Positions 53,966-63,156 of a DNA stretch of 64,000 bases are shown one piece after another. The stretch covers positions 186,001 to 250,000 of the forward strand of contig NZ_JBANDC010000007.1 of the NCBI RefSeq assembly GCF_038896935.1, written 5' to 3'. The position numbers and the translations under genes were made by a program. Source of the DNA: Collimonas rhizosphaerae (GTDB taxonomy: Bacteria > Pseudomonadota > Gammaproteobacteria > Burkholderiales > Burkholderiaceae_D). Below the pieces are notes generated by a model. The model had not been told where the DNA came from, ran no database searches, and was given only the letters and a program-made list of their open reading frames with translations. Within the stretch, counting starts at the first letter, position 1, and the number at the start of each line of letters is the position of its first letter.

Positions 53966-54826
53966 TCAGTCGAGCAAGCTCTCATCCCAGGCGTACACGG
54001 TCTGCCGCTGTTCGCCCAGCCCATCGATGCCGAGCCGCACCACGTCGCCAGGCTTGAGATACAGCGGCGGTTTTTGCCCCATGCCGACGCCGGGCGGCGT
54101 GCCGGTGGAAATGATATCGCCCGGGTACAGGGTGGCGAACTGGCTGATGTAATGGACCAGGAAAGCGACATTGAAGATCATGGTCTTGGTGCTGCCGTCC
54201 TGGAAGCGCTTGCCGTTGACTTCCAGCCACATCGACAGGTTTTGCGGATCGGCCACTTCGTCGGCGGTGACCAGCCACGGCCCGACCGGACCGAAGGTGT
54301 CGCAGCCCTTGCCCTTGTCCCAGGTGCCGCTGCGTTCGATCTGGTACTCGCGCTCGGAGACATCGTTGATCACGCAATAGCCGGCGACATGCGACAGCGC
54401 CTGGTCCAGCGCGACATAACGCGCCTTGCTGCCGATCACCACACCCAGTTCGACTTCCCAGTCGGTCTTGACCGAATTTTTCGGCATCACGATGGCGTCG
54501 TCGGGACCGCTGATACAGCTGCTCCATTTATTGAACAGCACCGGCTCCGGCGGCACCGGCAAACCGGATTCGGCGGCGTGGTCGCTGTAGTTCAGGCCCA
54601 CGCACATGAATTTCCCCACGCCCGTGAACGGCGTGCCGATGCGGCCTGGCGCGGCAATTTCCGGCAGGCTGGCCGGATCGAGTCCGCGCAGCTTTGCCAG
54701 CCCGGCGGGCGTCAGCTGCTGCGGCGTGATATCCGCGATCACGCCGGACAAATCGCGCAGCTTGCCGCCGGCATCCAGCATGGCGGGCTTTTCCTGGCCT
54801 TTGTGGCCTATTCGTAACAGCTTCAT
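53966..54826 (-). CDS. Fumarylacetoacetate hydrolase family protein
   Basis: This 286-aa protein has an FAH fold: FMCVGLNYSDHAAESGLPVP, the metal-site segment VKTDWEVELGVVIG (Glu-x-Glu ligands) and ISTGTPPGVGMGQKPPLYLKPGD. Close relatives include 2,4-didehydro-3-deoxy-L-rhamnonate hydrolase and ureidoglycolate-lyase-like enzymes. No pathway genes flank it, so the substrate is open. Confidence 0.84.
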   Translation of the reverse strand: MKLLRIGHKGQEKPAMLDAGGKLRDLSGVIADITPQQLTPAGLAKLRGLDPASLPEIAAPGRIGTPFTGVGKFMCVGLNYSDHAAESGLPVPPEPVLFNKWSSCISGPDDAIVMPKNSVKTDWEVELGVVIGSKARYVALDQALSHVAGYCVINDVSEREYQIERSGTWDKGKGCDTFGPVGPWLVTADEVADPQNLSMWLEVNGKRFQDGSTKTMIFNVAFLVHYISQFATLYPGDIISTGTPPGVGMGQKPPLYLKPGDVVRLGIDGLGEQRQTVYAWDESLLD

Positions 54827-54947
54827 CTGTTGCTTCCTTTTTTAAAAAACGCCCTGCCTGGAAATACCCATGCGAAGCGGCAAGTTTTAGCTCAAAATAC
54901 GCAAGCTGGCCCCGAGCCAGCCTCCTGCCAATCTTCTGGAAACATGT

Positions 54948-55580
54948 ATGCCGAATCTTAATTTATTGCTGGGTTTTGCGCTGGTGGCTTTCGGCATGGT
55001 GCTCACGCCCGGACCCAATATGATCTACCTGATCTCGCGCTCGATCTGCCAAGGCCCCAAGGCCGGTTTCGTATCGCTGGCCGGCGTCGCCACCGGATTT
55101 GTGTTTTACATGCTGTGCGCGGCGTTCGGCATCACCGCCCTGCTGTTTGCCGTGCCGCTGGCCTACGACCTGCTGCGCTTCGGCGGCGCCGCCTATCTGC
55201 TGTACCTGGCCTGGCAAGCGGTAAAACCGGGCGGGCGCTCGCCGTTCGCGGTACGCGACCTGCCCGCCGACAGCAACCGCAAGCTGTTCCTGATGGGCTT
55301 GTTCACCAACCTGCTCAACCCCAAGGTCGCCTTGCTTTACCTGGCGCTGCTGCCGCAGTTCATCGATCCGAACGGCGCCAGCATCCTGGTGCAGTCGCTG
55401 GTGCTGGGCGTGATCCAGATCGTGGTCAGCATCACCGTCAATTCGATGGTGACGCTGGCGGCCGGTTCGATCGCCGGCGTGCTGGGCAGCCGGCCCAGCT
55501 GGCTGCTGATCCAGCGCTGGCTGATGGGTACGGTGCTGGCCGGCCTGGCGGTGCGGATTGCACTGCAGGCAAAAAAATAA
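54948..55580 (+). CDS. LysE family translocator
   Basis: This 210-aa membrane protein has six predicted helices. It shows the RhtB/LysE signature GMVLTPGPNMIYLISRSICQGPKAGFVSLAGVATG at residues 15-50. These proteins export amino acids. It is transcribed alone; the partner substrate is unknown. Confidence 0.84.
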   Translation: MPNLNLLLGFALVAFGMVLTPGPNMIYLISRSICQGPKAGFVSLAGVATGFVFYMLCAAFGITALLFAVPLAYDLLRFGGAAYLLYLAWQAVKPGGRSPFAVRDLPADSNRKLFLMGLFTNLLNPKVALLYLALLPQFIDPNGASILVQSLVLGVIQIVVSITVNSMVTLAAGSIAGVLGSRPSWLLIQRWLMGTVLAGLAVRIALQAKK

Positions 55581-55639
55581 GCGGGCCGCTCCGGTTATTG
55601 GCTAAGATGCAAGCTTGCAAGAGATTCGGAGCTGCCTGA

Positions 55640-57061
55640 ATGCCGTATTTGCCGTTTGCCCTGGTTTCCACCGTCGTTCTGCTGCTGCATGTGGCCGGTG
55701 TCGTCGCCGCCATCCACGCCTTGATGCACACCCGCACGCCGCAAGGCGCGGTGGCCTGGGTATTCGGGCTGGTGCTGCTGCCCTACTTCACCCTGCTGCC
55801 TTACCTGTTCCTGGGCAGTAAGCGTTTCACCGGTTATGTTGAGCTGCATCACTCGCGCCAGGCCCGCTTGCGCCAGCTGGACGATCCGGCCCAGCTGACC
55901 CTGTCTGAACAGTACCCGCCGCATGCCGGCGCCCAGCGCTACCAGGCCATCAGCAAAATGCTGGGGGTGCCGTTCCTGAGCGGCCACCGCCTGCGCTTGC
56001 TGGTGAACGGCAGGGCCAGTTTCGATGCCATCTTCGAAGCCATCGCCGGCGCCGAACATTATGTGCTGGTGCAATTTTTCATCATCCACGACGACGAACT
56101 CGGGCGCCGGCTGCAAGCAGCGCTGCTAGAGCGCGCCGCCGCCGGGGTCCGCATCCACGTGCTGTATGACGGCGTCGGCAGCCACGACCTGCCCGCAACC
56201 TACGATGCGATCCTGCGCGCCGGCGGCGTCCAGATCCACCGCTTCGCCACCCGGCGCTGGCGCAACCGCTTCCAGCTCAACTTCCGCAACCATCGCAAGG
56301 TGGTCGTGGTCGATGGCTGGCGCGGTTTTGTCGGCGGCCTCAATGTCGGCGACGAATACCTTGGCCTCAAACCGCCGCTGGCGCCGTGGCGCGACACCCA
56401 CATGGAGTTGCAGGGTCCGGCAGTAGCCGACCTGCAGCTGGCCTTCGACGAAAACTGGCACTGGATCAACGGCGAACCGCTTGCCTTGCTGCCGCCGCGC
56501 GCCGGCGACGGCCCGGCCACCAGCCTGATTGCCGCCACCGGTCCGGCCGACGCCCAGGAAACCTGTTCGCTGTTCTTCGTCCAGGCGATACACGCCGCCC
56601 GCCGCCGGCTGTGGCTGACCACGCCTTACCTGGTGCCGGACTCCGCCGTCAACGCCGCCCTGCAGCTGGCGGTGTTCCGCGGCGTCGACGTACGCATCCT
56701 GATCCCGGCCATCGCCGACCACCGCACCGTGTTCCTGGCATCGACCTTGTACGCGCACGAGTCGGTGCGCGCCGGCATCCGCGTGTTCCGCTACCAGCCC
56801 GGGTTCATCCACCAGAAAGTGCTGCTGATCGACGACGACACGGCGGCGGTCGGCAGCATGAACCTGGATAACCGTTCGCTGCGGCTCAACTTCGAGATCA
56901 CCGCCTTGAATATCGATCCGGCATTCGCCGGCGAGGTCGAACAGATGCTGAAGACCGATTTTGAGCAGGCGCTTGAAATCGATGCAGCCGACTACGAGCG
57001 GCTGCATTACCTGTACCGGGTGCTGATCCATGTCGCCCGTTTGTTCAGCCCTGTATTGTAA
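55640..57061 (+). CDS. cls: Cardiolipin synthase (phospholipase D family)
   Basis: This 473-aa enzyme has two N-terminal membrane helices (about 1-60) and two HKD motifs: HRKVVVVDGWRGFVGG near 215 and HQKVLLIDDDTAAVGS near 395. It condenses phosphatidylglycerol to cardiolipin. An exact 12-bp palindrome (TGCAAGCTTGCA, 55608-55619) lies 20 bp before the ATG. Confidence 0.9.
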   Translation: MPYLPFALVSTVVLLLHVAGVVAAIHALMHTRTPQGAVAWVFGLVLLPYFTLLPYLFLGSKRFTGYVELHHSRQARLRQLDDPAQLTLSEQYPPHAGAQRYQAISKMLGVPFLSGHRLRLLVNGRASFDAIFEAIAGAEHYVLVQFFIIHDDELGRRLQAALLERAAAGVRIHVLYDGVGSHDLPATYDAILRAGGVQIHRFATRRWRNRFQLNFRNHRKVVVVDGWRGFVGGLNVGDEYLGLKPPLAPWRDTHMELQGPAVADLQLAFDENWHWINGEPLALLPPRAGDGPATSLIAATGPADAQETCSLFFVQAIHAARRRLWLTTPYLVPDSAVNAALQLAVFRGVDVRILIPAIADHRTVFLASTLYAHESVRAGIRVFRYQPGFIHQKVLLIDDDTAAVGSMNLDNRSLRLNFEITALNIDPAFAGEVEQMLKTDFEQALEIDAADYERLHYLYRVLIHVARLFSPVL

Positions 57062-57072
57062 AACCAACAAAT

Positions 57073-57130
57073 TGTAGAGATGTGTCTACATATTTTTGCA
57101 TAGCCCTATATTTGTAGTAACATATCTACA
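57073..57130 (+). promoter_or_regulatory. Paired operators of the toxin-antitoxin operon
   Basis: Two 18-bp dyads of the form TGTAG(A/T)-N6-TCTACA lie at 57073-57090 and 57113-57130, 40 bp apart. They flank the probable promoter just upstream of the antitoxin start at 57156. This is the layout of autorepressed type II toxin-antitoxin operons. Confidence 0.65.
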
Positions 57131-57155
57131 TTACAAATCATTGTGGGCTGCCAAG

Positions 57156-57410
57156 ATGACTATCACAACCCTCTCAAGCCGTCAGTTCAACCAGGATGCC
57201 AGCAAGGCAAAAAAGGCCGCAGAAGCCGGTCCGGTATTCATCACGGATCGCGGCCGGCCGGCGCACGTGCTGCTGACGTTCGATGAATACAAGAGAATCA
57301 GCGGCGGCAGGACCAAGATCGCGGATTTGCTGGCTATGCCTGGAATCGAAGCCATAGAACTTGAAATTCCTTGCCTGGACGACCTGGCACAGGCAGCGGA
57401 TCTTTCCTGA
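57156..57410 (+). CDS. Phd/YefM-type antitoxin
   Basis: This 84-aa antitoxin begins MTITTLSSRQFNQDASKAKKAA, the Phd/YefM DNA-binding fold, with FITDRGRPAHVLLTFDEYKRI as the family core and a C-terminal toxin-binding tail. ATG 57156 is chosen because homology starts there. Its stop overlaps the toxin start by one base. Confidence 0.85.
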   Translation: MTITTLSSRQFNQDASKAKKAAEAGPVFITDRGRPAHVLLTFDEYKRISGGRTKIADLLAMPGIEAIELEIPCLDDLAQAADLS

Positions 57411-57850
57411 TGTATATCCTCGATACCAATGTCGTATCCGAGCTACGGAAAATCCGTCTCGGGAAAACCGATAAATGCGTTGCCGATTGGGCCGACAGCG
57501 TGGATGCGTCTGACTTGTACCTATCTGCGATCACTATCCAGGAACTGGAAATCGGCATATTGCTCGCGGAACGCCGCGACCCTTCGCAGGGCGCCATATT
57601 CCGGGCCTGGATGAGCAGCCATGTTCTGCCGGCCTTCTCAGGCCGCATCCTGGTCGTGGACACCGCTGTCGCCCTGCGCAGCGCGCGGTTGCATGTCCCG
57701 GACCCGCGGCCGGTTCGTGACGGGCTGATTGCTGCGACCGCCCTGGTTCACGGCATGACGGTCGTAACACGCAACGTCATTGACTTTCAGGCGACCGGCG
57801 CGGCAATTCTCAATCCATGGATCGACGTTCAATACTCTGACCTGCGTTAA
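57410..57850 (+). CDS. PIN-domain toxin (VapC/FitB-like)
   Basis: This 146-aa ribonuclease-fold toxin has PIN acidic residues D5 (YILDTNVVSE), E45 (ITIQELEIG), D104 (VRDGLIAATA) and D125 (RNVIDF). It should cleave RNA unless held by the antitoxin encoded just before it. Pairing of a Phd-type antitoxin with a PIN toxin is common in FitAB/VapBC-like modules. Confidence 0.88.
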   Translation: MYILDTNVVSELRKIRLGKTDKCVADWADSVDASDLYLSAITIQELEIGILLAERRDPSQGAIFRAWMSSHVLPAFSGRILVVDTAVALRSARLHVPDPRPVRDGLIAATALVHGMTVVTRNVIDFQATGAAILNPWIDVQYSDLR

Positions 57851-57889
57851 AGACAAGTAAAATTTGTTTGAAAAAATTTACCTAAAACA

Positions 57890-57905
57890 CTGTTTTTATA
57901 TACAG
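57890..57905 (+). promoter_or_regulatory. LexA (SOS) box upstream of dinB
   Basis: CTGTTTTTATATACAG matches CTGT-N8-ACAG and is flanked by A/TA as in the E. coli consensus. It lies 47 bp upstream of the dinB ATG, so dinB is probably SOS-induced. Confidence 0.8.
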
Positions 57906-57951
57906 TAATGGTATGCTATGGCCGTATTAAGCATTCAAACACATTGATTTC

Positions 57952-59109
57952 ATGTCCTCGCCCATTCGTCGTATTGCGCACCTGGATATGGACGCTTTCT
58001 ACGCGTCGGTGGAGCTGCTGCGCTACCCTGAACTACGCGGCCAGGCGGTAGTGATCGGCGGCGGCTCCAGGCATAAGCCGGAGCCCGGGAAAGACGGAAA
58101 GCTCCAGTATCACAAGCTGCGCGATTATGTCGGCCGCGGCGTCGTCACCACCTCCACCTACGAAGCGCGCGCCTTGGGCGTGTTTTCCGCGATGGGCATG
58201 ATGAAAGCCGCCAAGCTGGCGCCGGATGCGATCCTGCTGCCGACCGATTTCGAGTCTTACCGCCATTGCTCGCGGCTGTTCAAGGCAGCGGTGGCCGAGA
58301 TCGCTCCGCTGATAGAGGATCGCGGCATCGATGAAATCTATATCGACCTGAGCCAGCATCCGGACGACATCCGCGTGCTGGCGCAACGCATCAAGGATGC
58401 CGTACGCGAGGCAACCGGATTGTCGTGTTCAATCGGCATCGCTCCCAACAAGCTGCTGGCCAAGATCAGCTCGGAGCTGGAAAAGCCGAACGGCCTGACC
58501 GTGATTACCGAAGCCGATATCCCGTCGCGCATCTGGCCGCTGGCGGCAAGGAAAGTCAACGGCATCGGCCCCAAGGCAGCTGAAAAACTGAGCGCGCTCG
58601 GCATCAATACCATCGGCGAACTGGCGGCAACCGACCCCGCCGTGCTCCAGGATAATTTCGGCCGCACCTACAGCGAATGGCTGATGCGCACTTCCAACGG
58701 CCTGGACGACCGCCCCGTCGTCACCAGCTCCGAAACCAAATCAATCAGCCGCGAAACCACTTTCGAGCGAGACCTGCACGCCAAGCTCGACCGCGACACC
58801 CTCACGCCGATATTCACGGACCTGTGCGTGCGGCTGGCCGGCGACCTGCAAAGGAAAGGTTATGTCACCCGCACGGTGGGAATCAAATTGCGCTTCTCGG
58901 ATTTTCGCATCGTCACCCGCGACCTTACGCTGTCCACCGCGACCGACGACGCAGGCGCGATCCGGCAGGCGGCGGGGGAATGCCTGCGCCGCGTTACCTT
59001 GGACAGGCGCCTCAGGTTGCTAGGCGTGCGGGCCAGCGCGCTTGCCAGGAAAGAGGAAGCCGCGAACGAACCGGCCGTCTTGCAAGGCGAGCTGTTCAGC
59101 AGTGAATAA
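57952..59109 (+). CDS. dinB: DNA polymerase IV
   Basis: This 385-aa Y-family polymerase has catalytic acidic residues D12 (HLDMDAFYASVE) and the D-E pair in RGIDEIYIDLS, plus a helix-hairpin-helix (ARKVNGIGPKAAEKLSALG) and little-finger domain. It carries out error-prone translesion synthesis. A charged insertion of about 20 residues after VVIGGG (GSRHKPEPGKDGKL...) lengthens the palm compared with E. coli. A LexA box is upstream. Confidence 0.92.
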   Translation: MSSPIRRIAHLDMDAFYASVELLRYPELRGQAVVIGGGSRHKPEPGKDGKLQYHKLRDYVGRGVVTTSTYEARALGVFSAMGMMKAAKLAPDAILLPTDFESYRHCSRLFKAAVAEIAPLIEDRGIDEIYIDLSQHPDDIRVLAQRIKDAVREATGLSCSIGIAPNKLLAKISSELEKPNGLTVITEADIPSRIWPLAARKVNGIGPKAAEKLSALGINTIGELAATDPAVLQDNFGRTYSEWLMRTSNGLDDRPVVTSSETKSISRETTFERDLHAKLDRDTLTPIFTDLCVRLAGDLQRKGYVTRTVGIKLRFSDFRIVTRDLTLSTATDDAGAIRQAAGECLRRVTLDRRLRLLGVRASALARKEEAANEPAVLQGELFSSE

Positions 59110-59133
59110 TGAACAGGCGATGAGGCCCTTGCT

Positions 59134-59736
59134 TCACTTGCCCGCAACCACCTCGATGCAATACAGGCCCCAGGGACAGAGAGCGAAGCGCTGGTCCAAC
59201 GGTTTTTGCGCCTGTTCAGCGATACGGTCGGCATCGTAGATCGCGAAGACGGGCCCAAAACCGCCGATCCCCATCGGCTTGCCGTCGATATGCGTCGCCA
59301 GGATGTAGCCATATTTCCTGAGCTGGGCGAAACTCAGCTGCGGCATGTAGCCGTCCACCGAATGGAACACGATCTGCGTCTCCGGCGCCTTGCTGGCGCC
59401 CAGCATGTCCAGCACATCGGCCAGGCGCGGGCCGCGCAGCTGGTGCGGCTTGCTGTCGTATTCAAGGGTCGGGTTGATGGTCACTGCCGGCAGCTTTGCC
59501 AGCGCAGCCAGGTCGAAGGTGAACGCGCTGGCGAATTGCACGTTCTGCTTGTGCATCATCTGGTCAATCACCGGATCGACCGGCCCGCGGTTGCTGCGTT
59601 CGATGGCGCCGGTTATCGTCAGCACGGCTGGCGCTGTATTCTTTGCGGCGGCGATCGCGTAAGCTGGTGCTGCGGATATTCCCAAGGTGCCGGCAAGCGA
59701 AAGGCCGGCGGTCCACAGAAACTGGCGTTTTTTCAT
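59134..59736 (-). CDS. Exported molybdopterin-binding-fold protein
   Basis: This 200-aa protein has an export signal (residues 1-27, ending AYAIA) and a small domain resembling the sulfite-oxidase-type molybdopterin-binding fold (LRGPRLADVLDMLGA, VFHSVDGYMPQLSFAQLRKYGYILATHIDGKPM). It has no Cys in the position expected for molybdenum ligation, so it may be a cofactor-free relative. Its function is unknown; the neighbours give no redox partner. Confidence 0.68.
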   Translation of the reverse strand: MKKRQFLWTAGLSLAGTLGISAAPAYAIAAAKNTAPAVLTITGAIERSNRGPVDPVIDQMMHKQNVQFASAFTFDLAALAKLPAVTINPTLEYDSKPHQLRGPRLADVLDMLGASKAPETQIVFHSVDGYMPQLSFAQLRKYGYILATHIDGKPMGIGGFGPVFAIYDADRIAEQAQKPLDQRFALCPWGLYCIEVVAGK

Positions 59737-59887
59737 TCAAGGCTCCATGGCAAAGGCGTGCGGCCGATGTTACACGAAGTTACCATCCGATAATATCGCC
59801 GTTGTCAACCGAATATCCCCCACGGCGTTTATAAGACATCCCGCTGCAGATGCGGATTGTGAAACCCTATCAACGGAAGGAATAAAT

Positions 59888-60082
59888 ATGAAAAAGCTAT
59901 TTGGTATCGCCGCTCTCCTCCTCGCATTGACTCCGTTCGCACAAGCCCAGAACTCCGGCGACCCGCTGGCCGGCCATCCTGATGCACGCAATGACCGCAA
60001 GGTTGAAACCACCAAGCAAGAGCCTGTCAAACATCACGGCAAGATGGTGAAGAAGCATCACCGTGTTGAGCACAAAAAATAA
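59888..60082 (+). CDS. Small secreted His/Lys-rich protein
   Basis: This 64-aa protein has a clear signal peptide (MKKLFGIAALLLALTPFAQA, cleaved after AQA) and a mature region rich in His and Lys (KHHGKMVKKHHRVEHKK), which could bind metal or polyanions. GGAAGGA precedes the ATG. It has no recognised family. A hairpin follows at 60097-60131. Confidence 0.72.
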   Translation: MKKLFGIAALLLALTPFAQAQNSGDPLAGHPDARNDRKVETTKQEPVKHHGKMVKKHHRVEHKK

Positions 60083-60096
60083 TTTGTAGTAGAAGC

Positions 60097-60131
60097 ACCG
60101 GCTCGCAGCATGCTTTGCTAAGCGAGCCGGT
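60097..60131. terminator. Hairpin after the small secreted protein
   Basis: A perfect 10-bp stem (ACCGGCTCGC / GCGAGCCGGT) encloses a 15-nt loop that can itself pair AGCA with TGCT. It lies 14 bp after the stop codon. There is no T-run on the plus strand, but a T-rich stretch lies further on in the minus direction. Confidence 0.5.
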
Positions 60132-60369
60132 ACTTGACTCTGATGATATTGGATTCACTCACTCCACTTTTTGCTCTCATTTTTTGAAATTCGACCGTAT
60201 CTAGCTCCCGCAAGCACGCCATGATCGCTGCCCGCGCAAGCAGATCGCGCTTGAGCAGTTTTGCTTGCCAGCGATTTTTTTTGCGTTTGGCGGCGAGCAA
60301 TATTCGGCCCGGGGCCTCATACGTCTGCTGACGGTTTGCGCTACAGGCGCTGACGGACTGCAGCAACAT
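60118..60369 (-). CDS. Doubtful small open frame
   Basis: This 83-aa basic frame (RILLAAKRKKNRWQAKLLKRD, then VEFQKMRAKSGVSES) overlaps the end of the glycosyltransferase-like gene by 29 bp on the same strand. It has no recognised family, and its last codons form one arm of the hairpin at 60097-60131. It may be translated by coupling or may be spurious. Confidence 0.28.
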   Translation of the reverse strand: MLLQSVSACSANRQQTYEAPGRILLAAKRKKNRWQAKLLKRDLLARAAIMACLRELDTVEFQKMRAKSGVSESNIIRVKYRLA

Positions 60370-61267
60370 AACGCTGGATTGCGCCAGCCAAAATCTCTTT
60401 CTGTGGCGTCAAGCCAAGCAACGCGAGAGGGCCGGCCTTCTCGAGCATGCGCCGCCGCGGAGCATCGGCCAGCAGCGCATGCACTCGCTCGACGAGTTCG
60501 TTGTACGAGCAGCCCTCGACGGCGTCGCGCAGCACCGGTGGTATCTCGGAATGCGGGTAAAGCTCTGACACGACTGCTTTGCGGTTGCGCAACAGGATGG
60601 ACAAGCGCGGCAATTCTGCAGTGCTTGTGTGATCTGCCTTGCGCATGTTTAAGGCGACCTTTGCACGCGGCAGCAAGGCATCGCGCTGCGCGGGCGTCCA
60701 GGCCTTTCCTATCGGATAGACAACCCGAAGCCCGTGCGACTCCAGCGCGCTCAGAACGGAGAGCCGACGGGGCATGGTTTCACCGAAGAAGATGACATCG
60801 ATATCCTGCTGGTCATCGTTCAGTACTTGATCTTCGGACACGATGGGCGTCGCCTTCGGCTCGAAAGTCAGGGGTACGTAGTCAGACCTGAGTATCCCCA
60901 GAGCTTGGTGATGCTTCAGATTATCAAGGCTGTACTCCCAGACCCATGCGCGCTGGAGCAAGTGGCGATAACCGGGCATTTCTGCCAACAGTTCAGGCAG
61001 GCCAGGCTCAAAATTGACAACGATGGCGTTGAGCGGCAGCTCCGCATCGGAAGGCAAGCCAAGACCCATCGCGAAAAAGAAAAGGTTGATGTCGGCATTG
61101 TCTACGCTGGGCGCGGCTTCGATGCTGGTCGAGTACCCCAGCTGCTCGCACGCAATGCGAAAGCTCTCCATAACCTCCGTCACGTTCTCGTTGCCCAGCG
61201 TACAGAAGCGCAGATGCGGCCGGAACGGGAAGTCTTCCGGCCAGCCTGCCGGGCCTGTCGTGCTCAC
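60341..61267 (-). CDS. Glycosyltransferase-like protein
   Basis: This 308-aa protein has the general layout of GT-B glycosyltransferases of the CgeB/DUF3880-like kind: NADINLFFFAMGLG early, DVIFFGETMPRRLSVLSALESHGLRVVYP in the middle, and ALLPRAKVALNMRKADHTSTAELPRLSILLRNRKAVVSEL as the donor-site-like C-terminal half. The start is GTG 61267 with AAGGAG six bases upstream. The frame is open further upstream, but that part lacks sense. It stands alone among unrelated genes, beside an AT-rich gap, so acquisition by transfer is possible. Confidence 0.65.
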   Translation of the reverse strand: MSTTGPAGWPEDFPFRPHLRFCTLGNENVTEVMESFRIACEQLGYSTSIEAAPSVDNADINLFFFAMGLGLPSDAELPLNAIVVNFEPGLPELLAEMPGYRHLLQRAWVWEYSLDNLKHHQALGILRSDYVPLTFEPKATPIVSEDQVLNDDQQDIDVIFFGETMPRRLSVLSALESHGLRVVYPIGKAWTPAQRDALLPRAKVALNMRKADHTSTAELPRLSILLRNRKAVVSELYPHSEIPPVLRDAVEGCSYNELVERVHALLADAPRRRMLEKAGPLALLGLTPQKEILAGAIQRYVAAVRQRL

Positions 61268-61645
61268 AGCCGCTCCTTCACCGAGGCAATGTCGCCAGGA
61301 ATAACCGCTGCTGAGTTGAATCGTAATCTTTCCTCTATTCGACAGGGTTGCTCGACATCTGAACCTGACGACGATTTCCACTCGTTTGTATTTAATCCCA
61401 CGACTTATCTCTCAATATTCTTTATGGGGAAACTATCAGCTTTCCAATATAGCATCGATGAATTATTTTCTATTTAATGATTTTTCAAACATTGCATTCA
61501 AGAATGCGTCAAATTGTGTATGCCTTGGTCGCCACCCGCCAAAACATAGTTAAATGCCACCTGCGATCCGCCTGACTGTGCAATCGAGGCAATCCGGTTG
61601 CTGCCCCCCATAATTCTTGAAATATTTCTTGCTCGGCGCATCGGG
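61268..61645. other. AT-rich intergenic region
   Basis: These 378 bases hold no recognisable gene. The middle (about 61380-61500) is much AT-richer than its surroundings and likely holds the promoter of the glycosyltransferase-like gene. A short palindrome GCATTC-AA-GAATGC lies at 61494-61507. Confidence 0.5.
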
Positions 61646-63064
61646 TCATTGTGTTGCAACCGGCCGCACCAGGTAACCCAGCCCCGCAGCCGCCAACAAC
61701 AGCACGGTCGCCGTCCACAAGGCGATCCTGACGCCGCCGACCATACCGCCGCCAAAACCGTCGCTGACCAAAGCCCCGAACACCGCCACCCCAACCGCTC
61801 CGCCGACCTGCCTGGCGGTATTAAGCACTGCCGACGCCGTCCCCGCCCGGTTTTTTTCCACACTGGACAATATCGAGGTCGTCATGGCCGGCACCGCCAG
61901 CCCCATGCCGGCCGGGATCAGTATGAAACCTGGCAGCATCTGCAGGAAACTGGCATGGCTGGCGATGCCGATAGTGCCAAGCAAACCGTATCCCAGGGCG
62001 CCGATCAGGCCGCCGAGCACCATCGGCAATCGTATGCCGGCGCGCCCGATCAGCCAGCCGCTGGCCAGGTTGGAAAATATGAAGGTTCCGGTCAAAGGCA
62101 GGAACGCCAATCCCGCCTGCAGCGAGTTATAGCCCTGCACTTTCTGCAGGTAAAAGCTGATCACGAAAATCACGCCGTAGTAAGAAAAATTCACCAGCAC
62201 GCCGAACAGGACGGCCGCAGTAAAACTGGTCTGGCGAAAGAAGTTCAGCGGCAGCATCGGATGCGGCACTTTCTTTTCCACCATGACGAAGGCGACGCCT
62301 GCGGCCAGGGCCACGCAGAATCCGGACAATACCAGCGGATGCTCCAGTCCTAGCGGATGCAGTTCGATCACCGCGCCAACCAGCCCGGTCAGCGCGACAA
62401 TCGCCAGCACCTGTCCCAGGAAATCGAAGGGATGCACATGCAGCTTGCTTGCCATGGCCGGCACCACGCGCAAGGTCAGCAAAAAACCCAGGATGCAGAT
62501 CGGGATATTTACCCAGAAGATGCTGCGCCATCCCGCGGTCGCCAGCAGCAGGCCGCCCAGCACCGGGCCGGCGGCAATCGAGACGCCGCCGGCCGCGGTC
62601 CAGAGTCCGATCGCCTTGGCGAGCAGTTTTTTATCGTGGGCGCAGGCACGGTTCAGGATCGCCAGCGAACTGGGCACCAGCAGCGCCGCGCCTATGCCCT
62701 GGATGGCGCGGGCGATGTTCAGGAAACCGGCGTTCGGCGCCAGCCCGCAGGCGATCGAAGCCAGGGCGAACAGCAGGAATCCGGCCAGGAACAAACGCTT
62801 GGAGCCGAATTTGTCGCCCAGGGCGCCGGCCGACAGCAGGAACACCGCAAAACCGAGGGTATAGGCGTCCACCACCCATTGCAAAGCCGAGACGCGCGCC
62901 CCCAGGTCAGCGCCGATCTGCGGCAGCGCCACGTTGACAATGGTGATATCGAGCTGGACGATGATAAAAGCGAAACTGCTGGCCGCGATGGTCCAGCCAG
63001 CGGCGGGCATGGCCGCTTTCGCAACAGGTGTGGCCGGTGCTTGCGCCAGTTGGTGAGATGTCAT
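61646..63064 (-). CDS. DHA2-family MFS exporter
   Basis: This 472-aa protein has 14 predicted membrane segments. FIIVQLDITIVNVALPQIGADLGARVSALQWVVDAYTLGFA is the DHA2 first-helix and loop signature; LGDKFGSKRLFLAG is motif A and GGVSIAAGPVLGGLL is motif C. It is divergent from an ArsR-type regulator (92-nt gap), a common layout for an inducible drug exporter. Confidence 0.85.
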   Translation of the reverse strand: MTSHQLAQAPATPVAKAAMPAAGWTIAASSFAFIIVQLDITIVNVALPQIGADLGARVSALQWVVDAYTLGFAVFLLSAGALGDKFGSKRLFLAGFLLFALASIACGLAPNAGFLNIARAIQGIGAALLVPSSLAILNRACAHDKKLLAKAIGLWTAAGGVSIAAGPVLGGLLLATAGWRSIFWVNIPICILGFLLTLRVVPAMASKLHVHPFDFLGQVLAIVALTGLVGAVIELHPLGLEHPLVLSGFCVALAAGVAFVMVEKKVPHPMLPLNFFRQTSFTAAVLFGVLVNFSYYGVIFVISFYLQKVQGYNSLQAGLAFLPLTGTFIFSNLASGWLIGRAGIRLPMVLGGLIGALGYGLLGTIGIASHASFLQMLPGFILIPAGMGLAVPAMTTSILSSVEKNRAGTASAVLNTARQVGGAVGVAVFGALVSDGFGGGMVGGVRIALWTATVLLLAAAGLGYLVRPVATQ

Positions 63065-63156
63065 TGCAGCGGCTCCGTTGCCTGAATGGTCAAGGCTCGA
63101 TTCTGGGCTTGTTGCGCCCGCTTGTCACACAACAACAGTACGGTTACCATCAAACT

